64,000 nucleotides of DNA from an uncultured Lachnospira sp. (GCA_910587485.1 CAJUKN010000016.1:1-64000), one strand, 5' to 3'. Numbered from the stretch's first letter, positions 35,669-46,337 are shown. The notes: generated by a model from the sequence alone, not told the origin. Numbers and translations are program-made.

Positions 35669-37750
35669 ATGTTAAGAAATGGGATGTTTTTAGCTGACAG
35701 GTATGAGATTCTTGAACAAATTGGCACAGGCGGCATGTCGGATGTATATAAAGCAAAATGCCATAAGCTTAATCGGTTTGTCGCCATAAAAGTATTAAAA
35801 AATGAATTTAGTCAAGATAAGACGTTTGTTACAAAATTTCGTGCAGAGGCACAATCAGCGGCAGGACTTACACACCCTAATATTGTTAGTGTGTATGATG
35901 TTGGAGATGAAGATGGCATCCACTATATTGTTATGGAGTTGGTAGAGGGGATTACTTTAAAAAAATATATCGAAAAACGTGGAAAAGTGCCATATAAAGA
36001 AGCGGTCAGTATTGCAATTCAAGTTGCTAAAGGAATGGAAGCGGCACATAGCCACCATATTGTTCATAGGGATATTAAGCCACAAAATATTATTATATCA
36101 AAAGATGGAAAAGTAAAAGTAACTGATTTTGGTATAGCAAAGGCAGCCTCATCAAGCACAATTAATTCGGTTGCTATGGGTTCTGTTCATTACATAAGTC
36201 CTGAACAGGCAAGAGGAGGGTATTCTGATGAGCGAACAGATATTTATTCACTTGGTATAACATTATTTGAAATGATTACAGGAACCGTTCCATTTGATGG
36301 TGATTCTTCTGTATCAGTCGCTGTAAGACATATACAAGATGAGATACCAGTTCCTTCAACGGTTACAGAAGATGTACCAATCAGTATAGATAAAATTATT
36401 CTTAAATGTGTACAGAAAAAGACAGAAAGAAGATATCAAAGTGCAACAGAATTGATATCCGATTTGAAAAAGTCTTTGGTTATGCCAGACAACGATTTTG
36501 TTAAAATGATGCCTGTATATACAAATAGTTCTAATGAAAGGAATTTGACAACAGATATTAATGAAAGGAATTTGACAACAGATATGGTTGGTTTTGATAA
36601 TTATGATGATGACAATGATGAGGATATAGACGACGATTTGCAAGATTCATCAGGAGAAGATAATTATTATGATAATGATTTAGTTGATGATGACGACGAT
36701 GATGATTATGATGAAGATGATGACAAAGAGTTGGATATTCCGTTAAAAAAATATAAAAAGGCTGATAAAGAAGCAGATTATGATGATGATATTGGTGATG
36801 AAAATAATGAAAAATTAGATAAAGTATTTAAATGGATAGGTGTGGGAATTGTATCATTAATTGCAGTGATAACAGTTATTGTGTTGGTAAGATTGTTTGC
36901 AGGCAGTTCTTCAACAGCAAAAGAAAATGATACAACATCACAGACCGATAGCACGCAAAGTACAACAGATAATGTTAAAGATAAGGATAAAGTTCCAGTT
37001 CCAGATGTTGTGGGTAGGACTGAGGAAGAAGCAAAAAAGATATTAAATGATGCGGGCTTAGGATATAAAGCAGTACAACAAGCATCAACAACTGTTCCAG
37101 AGGGAGTTGTCATATCACAGGGAACAGTCAAAGGAACAAAGGTGGCAAAAAATACGACAATAACATTATCTATTAGTACAGGACAGTCTGTTTCATCGGT
37201 GCCTAATGTGGTCGGTTATGACCAGATTGATGCCTCTGAGATTCTTGAGGCAGCAGGCTTTAAAGTAAGTGTAAGAACAGCAAACAGTGATACTGCAGAA
37301 GCAGGCAAAGTTATTAGTCAATCACCAACAGGAACAACAGAAGCAAATCCGGGTACAACGGTTGTTATTACAGTAAGTATTGGAAAACCAGAAGCAAAGA
37401 CAGCAACAGTGCCAAATGTTTTAGGATACTCAGAAAGTGAGGCAAGACAGGCGCTTGATGCAGCAGGATTGCAGGTTGAAGTAAGTTATAATCCAAATGT
37501 TGAGGAATTTAGAGGTGTTTTTGCACAATCTATTAGTGCAGGAGAAACAGTAGAAATTGGCAAAGTGATTATTATATCAATAGGAACAGGTGCAGAACAG
37601 ACAGAAGCACCAACACAACCATCAACCGATGCGCCTCAGCAACCAGTTACAACACCACCAGCTACGCCACCAGCTACAACGACTCCACCAGCAGCAGATA
37701 CTACACCAGCGGCACCTGATAATAATACAACAGGAGCTGTTACAAACTAA
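35669..37750 (+). CDS. prkC: PASTA Ser/Thr kinase PrkC
   Basis: This 693-residue membrane kinase senses muropeptides or lipid II and controls growth and germination. The kinase domain (about 1-270) has GTGGMSDVYKA, the Lys in VAIKVLK, HRDIKPQN, TDFGIA and APE-like SPEQ. A very acidic linker follows (about 305-380, runs of Asp), then a membrane segment (about 393-415) and three PASTA repeats (about 445-645), each with the P.V.G pattern. The tail is Thr/Pro-rich. The ATG at 35669 has GGAG upstream, and an earlier in-frame ATG at 35627 overlaps prpC. Confidence 0.95.
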   Translation: MLRNGMFLADRYEILEQIGTGGMSDVYKAKCHKLNRFVAIKVLKNEFSQDKTFVTKFRAEAQSAAGLTHPNIVSVYDVGDEDGIHYIVMELVEGITLKKYIEKRGKVPYKEAVSIAIQVAKGMEAAHSHHIVHRDIKPQNIIISKDGKVKVTDFGIAKAASSSTINSVAMGSVHYISPEQARGGYSDERTDIYSLGITLFEMITGTVPFDGDSSVSVAVRHIQDEIPVPSTVTEDVPISIDKIILKCVQKKTERRYQSATELISDLKKSLVMPDNDFVKMMPVYTNSSNERNLTTDINERNLTTDMVGFDNYDDDNDEDIDDDLQDSSGEDNYYDNDLVDDDDDDDYDEDDDKELDIPLKKYKKADKEADYDDDIGDENNEKLDKVFKWIGVGIVSLIAVITVIVLVRLFAGSSSTAKENDTTSQTDSTQSTTDNVKDKDKVPVPDVVGRTEEEAKKILNDAGLGYKAVQQASTTVPEGVVISQGTVKGTKVAKNTTITLSISTGQSVSSVPNVVGYDQIDASEILEAAGFKVSVRTANSDTAEAGKVISQSPTGTTEANPGTTVVITVSIGKPEAKTATVPNVLGYSESEARQALDAAGLQVEVSYNPNVEEFRGVFAQSISAGETVEIGKVIIISIGTGAEQTEAPTQPSTDAPQQPVTTPPATPPATTTPPAADTTPAAPDNNTTGAVTN
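36533..36586 (+). repeat. 27-bp tandem duplication inside prkC
   Basis: Two adjacent 27-bp units, identical except for the last base, encode NERNLTTDI and NERNLTTDM in the juxtamembrane linker. Confidence 0.85.
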
Positions 37751-37751
37751 T

Positions 37752-38657
37752 ATGGAAAATGGCAAAATTATAAAAGGAATAGCAGGCTTTTACTATGTGT
37801 ATGTAGAAGCCTGCGAAAAACAGGAATATCTTGGTACAGGTCATATATATGAATGTAAGGCAAAAGGAGTATTTCGCAATCAAAAAATAAAACCACTTGT
37901 AGGAGACAATGTTGTTATAGAAATTGTGGATAAAGAAAAATTTATTGGAAATATTATTGATATATTACCAAGAAATAACGAATTGATAAGACCAGCAACA
38001 GCTAATATCGACCAAGCGCTGATTATATTTGCCATTGCAAATCCAACGCCTAATTATAATCTTCTTGACCGTTTTCTTGTAATGATGGAATATCAAGAAA
38101 TTCCTACGATTATTTGTTTTAATAAAATAGATTTAGTGGATAATAAATATAGAGAACATATAAAACTTCAGTATGAAAAATGTGGTTGTAAAGTGATTTT
38201 TACTAGCACAAGTCTCAATGAGGGTTTGGAACAATTAAAACAGTTGTTGGAAAATAAAACAACTATTTTAGCAGGTCCATCTGGAGTGGGAAAATCAACA
38301 ATAACCAATAAGCTGTATAATAAAGATGTAATGGAAATTGGAAATATCAGTAAAATTGGCAGAGGACGTCACACGACAAGACATTCTGAAATTTTTAATG
38401 TAAGTGGAGCAACATACATATGTGATACTCCGGGCTTTACATCATTTAATTTGCCTATAATAGAAAAGGAGCAGCTAAGATTTTACTATTCTGAATTTGA
38501 AGAATATGAAGGCTTTTGTAAGTATAATGGCTGTGTTCATATAAATGAGCCAGATTGTGCTGTTAAGAAAGCTGTAGATAAGGGGATTTTATCAAGAGAA
38601 CGATATAATATTTATATTCAATTATATCAAGAATTGATGTGCCAAAAAAAATATTGA
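37752..38657 (+). CDS. rsgA: Ribosome small-subunit GTPase RsgA
   Basis: This 301-residue circularly permuted GTPase helps 30S maturation. An N-terminal OB fold (about 1-65) is followed by the G domain in permuted order: G4 FNKIDL, G1 GPSGVGKST, the switch block GRGRHTTR and G3 DTPGF. The C-terminal zinc site is C..NGC.H..E..C (FCKYNGCVHINEPDC). The ATG at 37752 is 2 bp after the prkC stop with no strong ribosome binding site, so translational coupling is likely. The operon prpC-prkC-rsgA-rpe is conserved in Firmicutes. Confidence 0.95.
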   Translation: MENGKIIKGIAGFYYVYVEACEKQEYLGTGHIYECKAKGVFRNQKIKPLVGDNVVIEIVDKEKFIGNIIDILPRNNELIRPATANIDQALIIFAIANPTPNYNLLDRFLVMMEYQEIPTIICFNKIDLVDNKYREHIKLQYEKCGCKVIFTSTSLNEGLEQLKQLLENKTTILAGPSGVGKSTITNKLYNKDVMEIGNISKIGRGRHTTRHSEIFNVSGATYICDTPGFTSFNLPIIEKEQLRFYYSEFEEYEGFCKYNGCVHINEPDCAVKKAVDKGILSRERYNIYIQLYQELMCQKKY

Positions 38658-38730
38658 TAGAAAAATACATTACAAGATATCATATGGGCTATTTGATATA
38701 ATAAATAAGATATTAAGAAATGGAGAAGTG

Positions 38731-39402
38731 ATGAAAAAAAACATATTATCACCATCATTACTGTCTGCTGACTTTAACAAGCTTGGTGAAGAGATACACA
38801 CAGTAGATGAGGCAGGAGCAGAATATATTCATATTGATGTTATGGACGGATTGTTTGTTCCAAGTATATCATTTGGACTGCCTGTTATTCGCTCTGTCCG
38901 AAAATCAACAGGCAAAGTGTTTGATGTACATCTTATGATAAATGAGCCAATACGTTATATTAAAGATTTTGTTGAGGCGGGAGCAGATATTATCACGGTT
39001 CATGTAGAAGCTTGTTCTGATGTTGTTGGTACTCTTCATCAAATTAAAGAATTAGGTGCAAAGCCAAGTATTTCTCTAAATCCAGATACACCAGTTTCGG
39101 CTATTGAGCCTTATTTAGGCATGGTAGAGATGGTGCTTGTTATGAGTGTTAATCCCGGATTTGGAGGGCAAAAATTTATACCATCTTCTATTGAAAAGTT
39201 AAAATTGGTTAAAAGGTTAAGAGAAGAAAAAAATCTTGATTATGATATTGAAGTTGATGGGGGCGTTCATCTTGAGAATTTAGCAATGGTGTTAGATTCA
39301 GGAGCAAATGTTATCGTTACAGGTTCAGCTATTTTTGAGGGAGATGTTGCTTCTAATGTAAAACATTTTGAAGATATTATGTGTGCGGTAAATGAAGGAT
39401 AA
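38731..39402 (+). CDS. rpe: Ribulose-phosphate 3-epimerase
   Basis: This 223-residue TIM-barrel enzyme interconverts ribulose 5-phosphate and xylulose 5-phosphate in the pentose phosphate pathway. Motifs are SPSLLSADF, HIDVMDGLFVPSISFG (metal-binding His and catalytic Asp), DVHLMI, VMSVNPGFGGQKFI and EVDGGVH. ATG 38731 follows TGGAG; the adjacent GTG at 38728 is too close. A strong terminator follows, ending the long housekeeping run. Confidence 0.97.
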   Translation: MKKNILSPSLLSADFNKLGEEIHTVDEAGAEYIHIDVMDGLFVPSISFGLPVIRSVRKSTGKVFDVHLMINEPIRYIKDFVEAGADIITVHVEACSDVVGTLHQIKELGAKPSISLNPDTPVSAIEPYLGMVEMVLVMSVNPGFGGQKFIPSSIEKLKLVKRLREEKNLDYDIEVDGGVHLENLAMVLDSGANVIVTGSAIFEGDVASNVKHFEDIMCAVNEG

Positions 39403-39414
39403 GAAATAAAAAAA

Positions 39415-39450
39415 GGTTGCAAAATTTTTTTAATTTTGCAGCCGTTTTTT
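39415..39450. terminator. Terminator after rpe
   Basis: GGTTGCAAAATT (39415-39426) pairs with AATTTTGCAGCC (39432-39443) with one mismatch, followed by GTTTTTT; an A-run precedes it, so it can work in both directions. It closes rpe and the opposing pseudogene. Confidence 0.85.
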
Positions 39451-39505
39451 ATGCACATTCCCATGCAGAGGAAGTATGCCGCAAAGGGACACACAGGGTA
39501 CACAG

Positions 39506-39537
39506 CGAGTAGAAGAAGATAAATCTTCTCCTACTCG
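39506..39537. repeat. Long hairpin between rpe and the MBL pseudogene
   Basis: CGAGTAG-A-AGAAGAT and ATCTTCT-C-CTACTCG form a 15-pair stem with one A-C mismatch and an AA loop. No T-tract is present on either strand. Confidence 0.6.
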
Positions 39538-39614
39538 ATTGATAAGTAAAAAGCAAACTTGTAATAAATAACCATTTAATTTTTATAAGAATAGATTATA
39601 AAGGATATGATTGT

Positions 39615-42600
39615 TTAATCAAAAAATATTTGCTGATATAATTCATGGTGAATAAAAACGATAACTTTAGAGGAATCATGGCAATGGTATAAGGTTATAT
39701 CGTTTATAGGTTCAATAATGTCTTCTGCTGCGGTATTAGGTTTTGGAATGATAATATCTTTAATTTCCTCAGAAGCTTCCTTTGGAAAAGTATTTTCCTT
39801 TGGATGAATATTATGCTGTACGCAAATATGTGTTCCAATCCAAGTACATGGAGCAGAGCAAGGGTGAACATATGAATTATTCTTTCCATAACTGACCACC
39901 CACTGTTTTGCCGTCTGAGAGAGAGCATTAAAAGTTGCATTATTAATATTTTTATTTGAGCCATGATGAGGCAGCAATATCGTTTGAATGGACGGGAAAT
40001 TATTTGTATTTAATGTGTTTATTATAGAGTCATAATAGGTGATTCCTCCACTAAATTTTGCATGTAAAACAGCATCTCTTGTCAATAGCAATGTACCTGA
40101 TTGATGAATCGTATTTTCATATATATGAAGTTCATCATTAAAATGATTTTGAGCGTATAGTTCTTCAGAAGATATTTGTATTGTTTCTTTGGGAGCAATA
40201 GAAACACATAAAGAAAGTTTATTTATGTCTCTTAAAAGCTGTTGGCATAGTTGTTTAAAATAGGCTCTGTCTTCCGGAATTTGCAAGTGAACAAGCAGCG
40301 CTTCTTTCCAAAATGATTGATTGTAATCGTCAAAATAAATATTGTTTAGAAAATCAAAATTACCTATTTTTACAGTTGATTTTGGATAGGCATGATAAAT
40401 ATGAATGGTATTTGAATTTAAGTTGTTTTTTATATGATAAGATTGGTTTGGTTCTATTATGAGTGCATGGCTTAATGGACCAATGGAGGTAGCAGCTTGT
40501 GAAGAAAAATTTTCTAAAAAAACATCTTCTTTTAATGAAGCAGCACTGTCTAATTGAATAATATTGATATCGTTATTTTGGATGCCAGCTAATTCGATTA
40601 ATGTTTCAACGGGAAACATCATTTGATGATAACAGTCTTCATTTATAGTTTCGTTATTTTCATCCGATTCTGAAATCATTTTATACAAGTTTGAAATAAT
40701 ACATAAAGGCGGTGTGTAAGTAATGACGATATTTTTGCAATTGCATATCTGCAATAATTTTCCAATACCATTAATATGGTCTGTATCAAAATGATATATA
40801 TATAGATAATCTATAGAATATGTATCACAATAGGTTTCTAATGTACAATAAAAATTATTAAGAATTGAATTTTTATCATCCGAAATTGTAGAGTTTAGAC
40901 CACTTCCACAATCATATACATGAACAGAGAAAAAATCGTTTCTGTGGATAAGTTAAATTCATTCCCACCAGTCAAACCTTTAAACAGTTCATTAATGCCA
41001 TCTATCAATTGAGTAAGTGTAAAAGACTGTGACTTATATTAAACTTGTGGTTTTACCAAAAGTTCAACACCATTTTCATCTTTTTCCAGTACAGATGTCA
41101 AATAAGTGTTGAGCAGAGAAAAATTTACACCTACATTAATATGAGTGGAAGTAATGGCGTTAAAATCATTTTGATACATTGTTTCTAACCAACCGACAGT
41201 TATAGCTGATTTATCAGAAAAATCAAGACCATCTTTTAAACATTTTGTATAACCTTCACAATCGCTGTAAGGAAAGTCGCTTTCCATTAAAAAGTCTTTA
41301 ATCGAATATTGCGCATTTTGTAAAATTAAATGGTCATTTTTCATTTTATCCATTTCGTTCTGTGCTTTGGTTGTGATTTTATCAGAAGCATTGTTATGAA
41401 GTTCATTTTTTACATCGCCGCCAAGCGATATCTGTGAGTTGGCATTATAATCTTTTCCAAATAAAGTAAAACAGGCTGCCATGTCAATTTGCATTTTTTT
41501 AGCTTGTTCGGCATTAATTGTAAGAGAAATGCTTTTTAAATAAAATATAGAACTTATGGATTTTACAAGCTATTGAATTAGCCAGCCAATCGCTCCTGTA
41601 GCTTGTTTTACAAGCTCTAATACTTGCTTTGCAATTTCAAGAGCAGCATAGGCAGCACCTATTGCAATATAAATTCCAGCTTTTTCTAACTCTAGTCCTC
41701 CTATTACGATTAATAAATAAAGTACTTTATAAAACTGCCACCAACACAGGCTATGAAGTTGTTGATTGTATTGTACTATCTGTCGGTCAACATGTGCAAT
41801 TTGAGATTGAAGTCCTAGAACTTTTTGTTGTGCGTAATTCAGTTGTTGTTGTGCTGTTGAAAGTTTTTCCTGTGTTTTGGCAACAAATGCTTTCACCATT
41901 TCTACTACTTTATTTGCAATATTTTGAAAGAACGATAAATCAACAGAAATGGAAAAATAAAATTGTCCATTGTTAAAATTAGAATAATTGGCAATTAATG
42001 TGATATGAGCGTTTAAAGTGAAAAAATTAATTGCTGCATCCAAGTAAAATTTGCCAGATTCATAACTTAAAAAAGCGCTTATTTGGCATATATTTAAAAG
42101 TTTTAAAGAAGCATTTAAATAGAAAACATAATCATTTTTCTTTAAACAAAGATAGAGTGTTGGACCACTTCCATCATATAAATATTGGTCAAGCAGATTA
42201 TTGTCTTTGTTTTCAAATTTTTCAATACCACGCATAGATTGTTGTTTTACGGCTCTGTCTAGTACAAGCCACCCTAAATCAATAGGGGATATATTAACAA
42301 GTGTTTCCATGCCACCATCTTCGTTTATTTCTAAAAACAGATTGATTGTAATACCTAAAAAACAAGAGAAGCACATACAAATAAGCCTTTGTAAAGCGTA
42401 TAATTTCCAGCGGCAATACTGTTTTGCGTACAATAATAAAGCTGTGGTGCCAGTGCAATCTCTCCTTTTGAACTGATGGTGTAATGTTTTATATTATTTT
42501 GGTTGGTAAGCATCCAGCCTTGTTTTGTTTTACGAACAAGGATTTTGTCAAAAGTAACTGCACAAGCAGTATGTCCACCACAAGAACCGTCATAGGCTGC

Positions 42601-43949
42601 CGAGAAAGCATCTGCAATTTTTTTCAAAGTATCGTTGTCAATATCTGCATTTATATTTTGTAATGGTGTGATATCCATTATTTTAGCTTTAATGGGCAAA
42701 GGTTCAATAGCAAAAATTTCAAAGTCTTTGCCATCGGGCAATGTAATGCCAAAAACACTTAACAGTCGTGTAAAGCTCATTTGGTTGATTGCCAAGCCAA
42801 GTGCTGTTAAAGAAAGAATATTGCCAACACATTTTATAAACAGCAATGCAAATAAATCAAGTTTTCTGAGTGTTACGCTACCCCATTCGCCAAAGATAAG
42901 ACCGCCATTGCTATAACTAAAGCTTATGCCTAATTCAAATAATTTAAAAAAGCTGCCTATTGTCAATGGGGTGATTGAGCTTGAATAACTGGCAGAAAGT
43001 GAAAATTCATTTGCACTTGCAGAAGAAGAAATAATAAATAAATGTTCATGTCCATCAATATAAAAAACAAGAGTTCCTTTTAAAGAGAGCGTGATAGATT
43101 TTGAATAAGTAAATGAACAGTCCAGTTCCCTTATATCCAATTTGTCCTTGTCAATTTTGGCGTGAGAAGAGTCCATATGTAAAAGAACAAAAAAGCTTTT
43201 TCCAAAACCAGCACTAAGAGATATAGTGGTAGCTTCTGAAAGAATTTTTGATAAAACATTTAAAAATCCCATATTGCTATCAGCTAAATTGGCATTGGCA
43301 AGAACAAGTACAGAAATATTCTTTAACGCCATATTATCTAACAGAAAAAAGGCAGGACTTTCTTTGTCAAAACCAATTTTATTAAGTTTTTGTAATAAAG
43401 CGTTTCCTTGTGATAAAGAAAGGTCTCCATTTTTGAAAGCAAAACACAAATTGAAAGCACCTACGGGGTTTCCTTTAGCATTTGAAGAAAATGCTCAAAA
43501 TCATCATTTTCTTTGGCATAACATAGCGCATTTTTTTCAGAGGACAGAACAAGAACGATTCCTTTATTTTCGTGCATAACTCCAATAGAAAGCGTGTCAT
43601 TACAATATGCTGCTGCAAATAGTCCATTGCTTTGCCAAACAAGTGCGATATCTCCTGCTAAATTTTTTATATAGCTATAAAAAGGAGCTTTGGAAAAGGT
43701 GTCTCCAAAACCGTGATGAATGCCATTAAGCAGTTTAATAAGGTAATCTTGCGTAAAAGAAAATTTCCCTGATAATATACTGCAAGAAGGATTGTGTACA
43801 ATAGAAGCCTCTAAAGGGATACCAAACATAATGCCTGTTGCAGAAAAAGAAAAATTGGTTTTTGGTAAAGTTGGTTCATAAGGTGAATGGGTTGTTATTT
43901 GGTATAAGGATTGATTTTTGTGGTTATCATTAGCATTTATTTTTTTCAT
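39615..43949 (-). pseudogene. Decayed giant gene with C-terminal ComEC-like metallo-beta-lactamase domain
   Basis: Five consecutive minus-strand fragments join into about 1,445 codons if five lesions are repaired: a missing base in CCCC (plus-strand G43465-43468), a missing base in a T6 run (A42357-42362), an in-frame TAG at about 41570, an in-frame TAA at 41039, and a missing base in a T6 run (A40930-40935). At each repaired frameshift the protein continues sensibly (for example ETP-VGAFNLCFAF, CASLVF-LGITINLFLEIN, TETIFF-SVHVYDCGSG). The start ATG at 43949 has AGAGGA upstream. The N-terminal two thirds is beta-rich and unrecognised, with a coiled coil in the third piece. The C-terminus has YHFDTDHINGI, LLPHHGSNKN and SYGKNNSYVHP, as in ComEC-type MBL domains. 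The TAA at 41039 could instead separate two genes. Confidence 0.7.
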
Positions 43950-44165
43950 AGGCAATTTCCTCTAATTTATTTATGATAATAGAAAGCTCAACACACTTTC
44001 TTTGAACAGTAACTTATTTTATATCTTTTATTAGAAAATATAACACGAACTTTGTTTTATATAGCAACTATATCACATCATAAAAAACATTTACATATAT
44101 TTTTATAGTTAAAAAAGGTATAAGTAAATAAATTGTAAATGCAATGATTTAACCTCATCATATGA

Positions 44166-44191
44166 AAAATGAAACTAGGAATCGTAGGATT
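44166..44191 (+). repeat. attL: orphan copy of the ychF start
   Basis: It matches 50969-50994 at 25 of 26 bases (A44177 here, C50980 there) and includes the ATG and the next codons of ychF (MKLGIVG), followed by TTTTAG. The upstream DNA is therefore the original ychF upstream region. Confidence 0.85.
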
Positions 44192-44249
44192 TTAGGATTT
44201 TTATATAAATCAATAAGTTTTTATATAAAGGTCTAAAAGGATATGGTTT

Positions 44250-44525
44250 GTGATTTGCAGAAAAATAATAAGATATGCATTGCTGCATCAGCTTGATAAG
44301 ATAATTTATGAATATGTAGACAGAAAGAATGAGATTATTACGCAGATTGACAGTATAGAAAATGAGATTTTTTATGATATTTTATTTTCAAGATATATTG
44401 AGCAAAAAACATTTGAGAGGATAGCACAAGATATGAACTATTCATTTAGACAGATTACAAGATTACATGAAAAGGCTTTAAAAGAATTTGAAAAAAAGTA
44501 TGGAATCAAGTATTTAGAAGAATAA
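44250..44525 (+). CDS. Phage sigma-like regulatory protein (DUF1492/ArpU-like), probably 5'-truncated
   Basis: This 91-residue protein has a C-terminal half that looks like sigma region 4: ILFSRYIEQKTFERIAQDMNYSFRQITRLHEKALKEFEKKYG, with a helix-turn-helix. Such proteins regulate late genes in clostridial prophages. The start would be GTG at 44250 with no good ribosome binding site, and the family is usually longer at the N-terminus. It lies only 58 bp inside attL, so its 5' part was probably lost. Confidence 0.6.
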   Translation: MICRKIIRYALLHQLDKIIYEYVDRKNEIITQIDSIENEIFYDILFSRYIEQKTFERIAQDMNYSFRQITRLHEKALKEFEKKYGIKYLEE

Positions 44526-44727
44526 AACATGTCATAGAATGTCCTATTGAAAATCTGGTAGACTTAAAATTGAAGAAATTGAAAATTCCCTAAATCAATA
44601 GCTTCATATTTTAGTATTTGATGCAAAATGAAGTATTTGTTGTTTGACCTTGTTTCATAAAAAAGGTTGCAGGCGATAAATTATTTGTGTTGCCAGTCAA
44701 AGGTGAAAAAATAAAGGAGGTAACAAC

Positions 44728-45032
44728 ATGGTCAATAGGTTTAAAAAGTAGAATTATTTATAGAGTAAAAGAGAAAGAGACAAACGAGGCAAATTATTGA
44801 GCTGGTGAGTATAAGCTTCTTATGAAGGCAAAGTCAATTCCAAGTCCTTTTGGTTCTCCAAATATGGTAGATTGCACCAGACAAAGCCACAGAAGAACAA
44901 TTAACAGGAACAGCAACAATTGCAGTATCAACTGTCCCTCGTTGGATTGAGAAAGATTATGATGTCACCGTTGTTGAAGATGAGAATGGTTATCCTACAT
45001 CAATTACATTAACAGCAAAAGCTGGTAATTAA
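44728..45032 (+). pseudogene. Phage tail tube protein remnant
   Basis: A perfect AAAGGAGG precedes ATG 44728, but the frame stops after MVNRFKK. Readable pieces follow in different frames: GEYKLLMKAKSIPSPFGSPNMVD and then TGTATIAVSTVPRWIEKDYD up to TLTAKAGN and a TAA at 45030. The order and the position just before the tail chaperone fit a decayed major tail protein. At least two indels are needed. Confidence 0.55.
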
Positions 45033-45208
45033 AATTAAATAAACAGATTAAAAAAGATTTAGAATATAGGCAACATAAAATAAATACAGGCAACCAAAAG
45101 TTTGCATTAAAACAGGGATGTTATAATTAATAATTAAAGATATAACAATAAATTTTTTAGTCTTATCGGGAAAGTTTCCCAGTTCTTAAGCAGGAGTTCA
45201 ACTTGCTT

Positions 45209-45239
45209 ATTTTGGCAGGAGTTTAAGTCCTGCCAAAAT
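45209..45239 (+). terminator. Hairpin between tail tube remnant and tail chaperone
   Basis: ATTTTGGCAGGA (45209-45220) pairs with TCCTGCCAAAAT (45228-45239), a perfect 12-bp stem. Two shorter hairpins lie just upstream (GGGAAA/TTTCCC near 45169; AAGCAGG region near 45189). The 313-bp gap 45033-45345 has no gene. Confidence 0.65.
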
Positions 45240-45345
45240 GTAAAAAAGTGGCAATCTTAAAACAAATTTATAAGTTAATTGCAAGGTATTGAATTATATT
45301 TTTATATATTTAGGAAAATTAAAAAAGAAAGAAGAAAAATAAGAT

Positions 45346-45678
45346 ATGAATACATTTACAATAAATGAAAAAGAATACAAAGCAAAACCATTTGATTTTG
45401 AAATGGTTTGTGATTTAGAGGATATGGGAATCGAAATTTCAGAAATAGGTCAAAAACAGTTATCCTTTATTCGTGCATATTTTGGAATCTGCGTAGGAGT
45501 AAGTAAAAAAGAGGCAGGAAAGCAAATAGAGGCACATATTGCCAATGGTGGTGATTTTACAGAATTATCAAACAGTATATCAAAAGAGGTTGAAAAATCA
45601 GATTTTTTTTACAGCCTCCAACAGAAAACGGAAACGAAGATTGCAGAGAACAAGAACGAAAAGACTCCGAAATCATAA
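45346..45678 (+). CDS. Phage tail assembly chaperone (gpG-like)
   Basis: This 110-residue protein (MNTFTINEKEYKAKPFDFEMVCDLEDMG...) matches the tail assembly chaperone type found just upstream of tape-measure genes. Near its end lies an 8-T slippery run; a -1 shift there opens a second frame that extends the protein, as in the lambda G/GT pair. AGAAAGAAG is a modest ribosome binding site. The tape-measure gene it would serve is gone. Confidence 0.75.
   Translation: MNTFTINEKEYKAKPFDFEMVCDLEDMGIEISEIGQKQLSFIRAYFGICVGVSKKEAGKQIEAHIANGGDFTELSNSISKEVEKSDFFYSLQQKTETKIAENKNEKTPKS
45603..45610 (+). promoter_or_regulatory. Programmed -1 frameshift slippery site
   Basis: TTTTTTTT in frame GAT TTT TTT TAC contains the canonical T_TTT_TTT heptamer. 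The -1 frame continues as LQPPTENGNED and on to a conserved-looking region KNYKSLRELFENEWFPKTNAIGISWDEFWHM. Confidence 0.75.
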
Positions 45679-46064
45679 AAAATTACAAATCACTAAGAGA
45701 ACTATTTGAAAATGAATGGTTCCCTAAGACAAATGCTATTGGAATATCATGGGATGAATTTTGGCATATGAATCCTGATATTATTAATCTTATGATAAAA
45801 GGACATCAGGAAAAAATAAAACAACAGGATTATTTTGCATGACTGTACAATCAATATACAATGTCGGCTGTATCCATTGCAGTTGAACATTGTCTTGCTG
45901 GCAAAAAGGCAAAATCAAAATATATTAGAAAGCCAATTATGCAGAAAATATATGATAATGCCAAAGAATGTTATAGTGAGTCAAAAGAAGAATGTACTGT
46001 TTTTGAAATGAAACAAAGAATCAAATTATTAAAAGAGCAAAATTTTCCAGAAAGTCCAATGTAG
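45604..46064 (+). pseudogene. T extension of the tail chaperone, interrupted by TGA
   Basis: The -1 frame runs from the slippery site through NPDIINLMIKGHQEKIKQQD-YFA to a TGA at 45840-45842 and then continues in the same frame as LYNQYTMSAVSIAVEHCLAGKKAKSKYIRKP to a TAG at about 46062. The frame either side reads as one protein, and the stop takes the place of a likely Trp (TGG to TGA). The GT product is therefore truncated by a point mutation. Confidence 0.65.
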
Positions 46065-46100
46065 AAATGTGAAAATTATATAAAAAATTTGAATAAGTGA

Positions 46101-46146
46101 TAAGACGATAACATTATTTTAAAATGATAATTTTATCGTCTTTTTT
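46101..46146 (+). terminator. Terminator after the tail remnant
   Basis: AAGACGATAA (46102-46111) pairs with TTATCGTCTT (46133-46142), followed by TTTT. It marks the boundary between tail remains and the cargo genes. Confidence 0.8.
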
Positions 46147-46337
46147 GTTGACGAAATTTATAACTTTTTATCATAAAAATAAATATTTTTATAAACATAA
46201 AATGCTTTCAAAAACACAGTAATACTAGTTTTGACATAGTAAACATAAAAAGTTTAATTATTTTTTTTAATGACAAAATTTCTTTTATATGATATTATTT
46301 TATAAAATATTTACATCTTTAAGGAGGAAGTTTAAAA

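Noticed and set aside
37590..37751. Extended N-terminus for rsgA
   Set aside because: The 54 extra codons are Gln/His-rich and are the out-of-frame reading of the Thr/Pro-rich prkC tail; the family start is at 37752.
41629..42476. Plus-strand ORFs opposite the broken MBL gene (115, 68 and 91 codons)
   Set aside because: Low-complexity antisense shadows without ribosome binding sites; the minus-strand pieces give continuous protein-like sequence.
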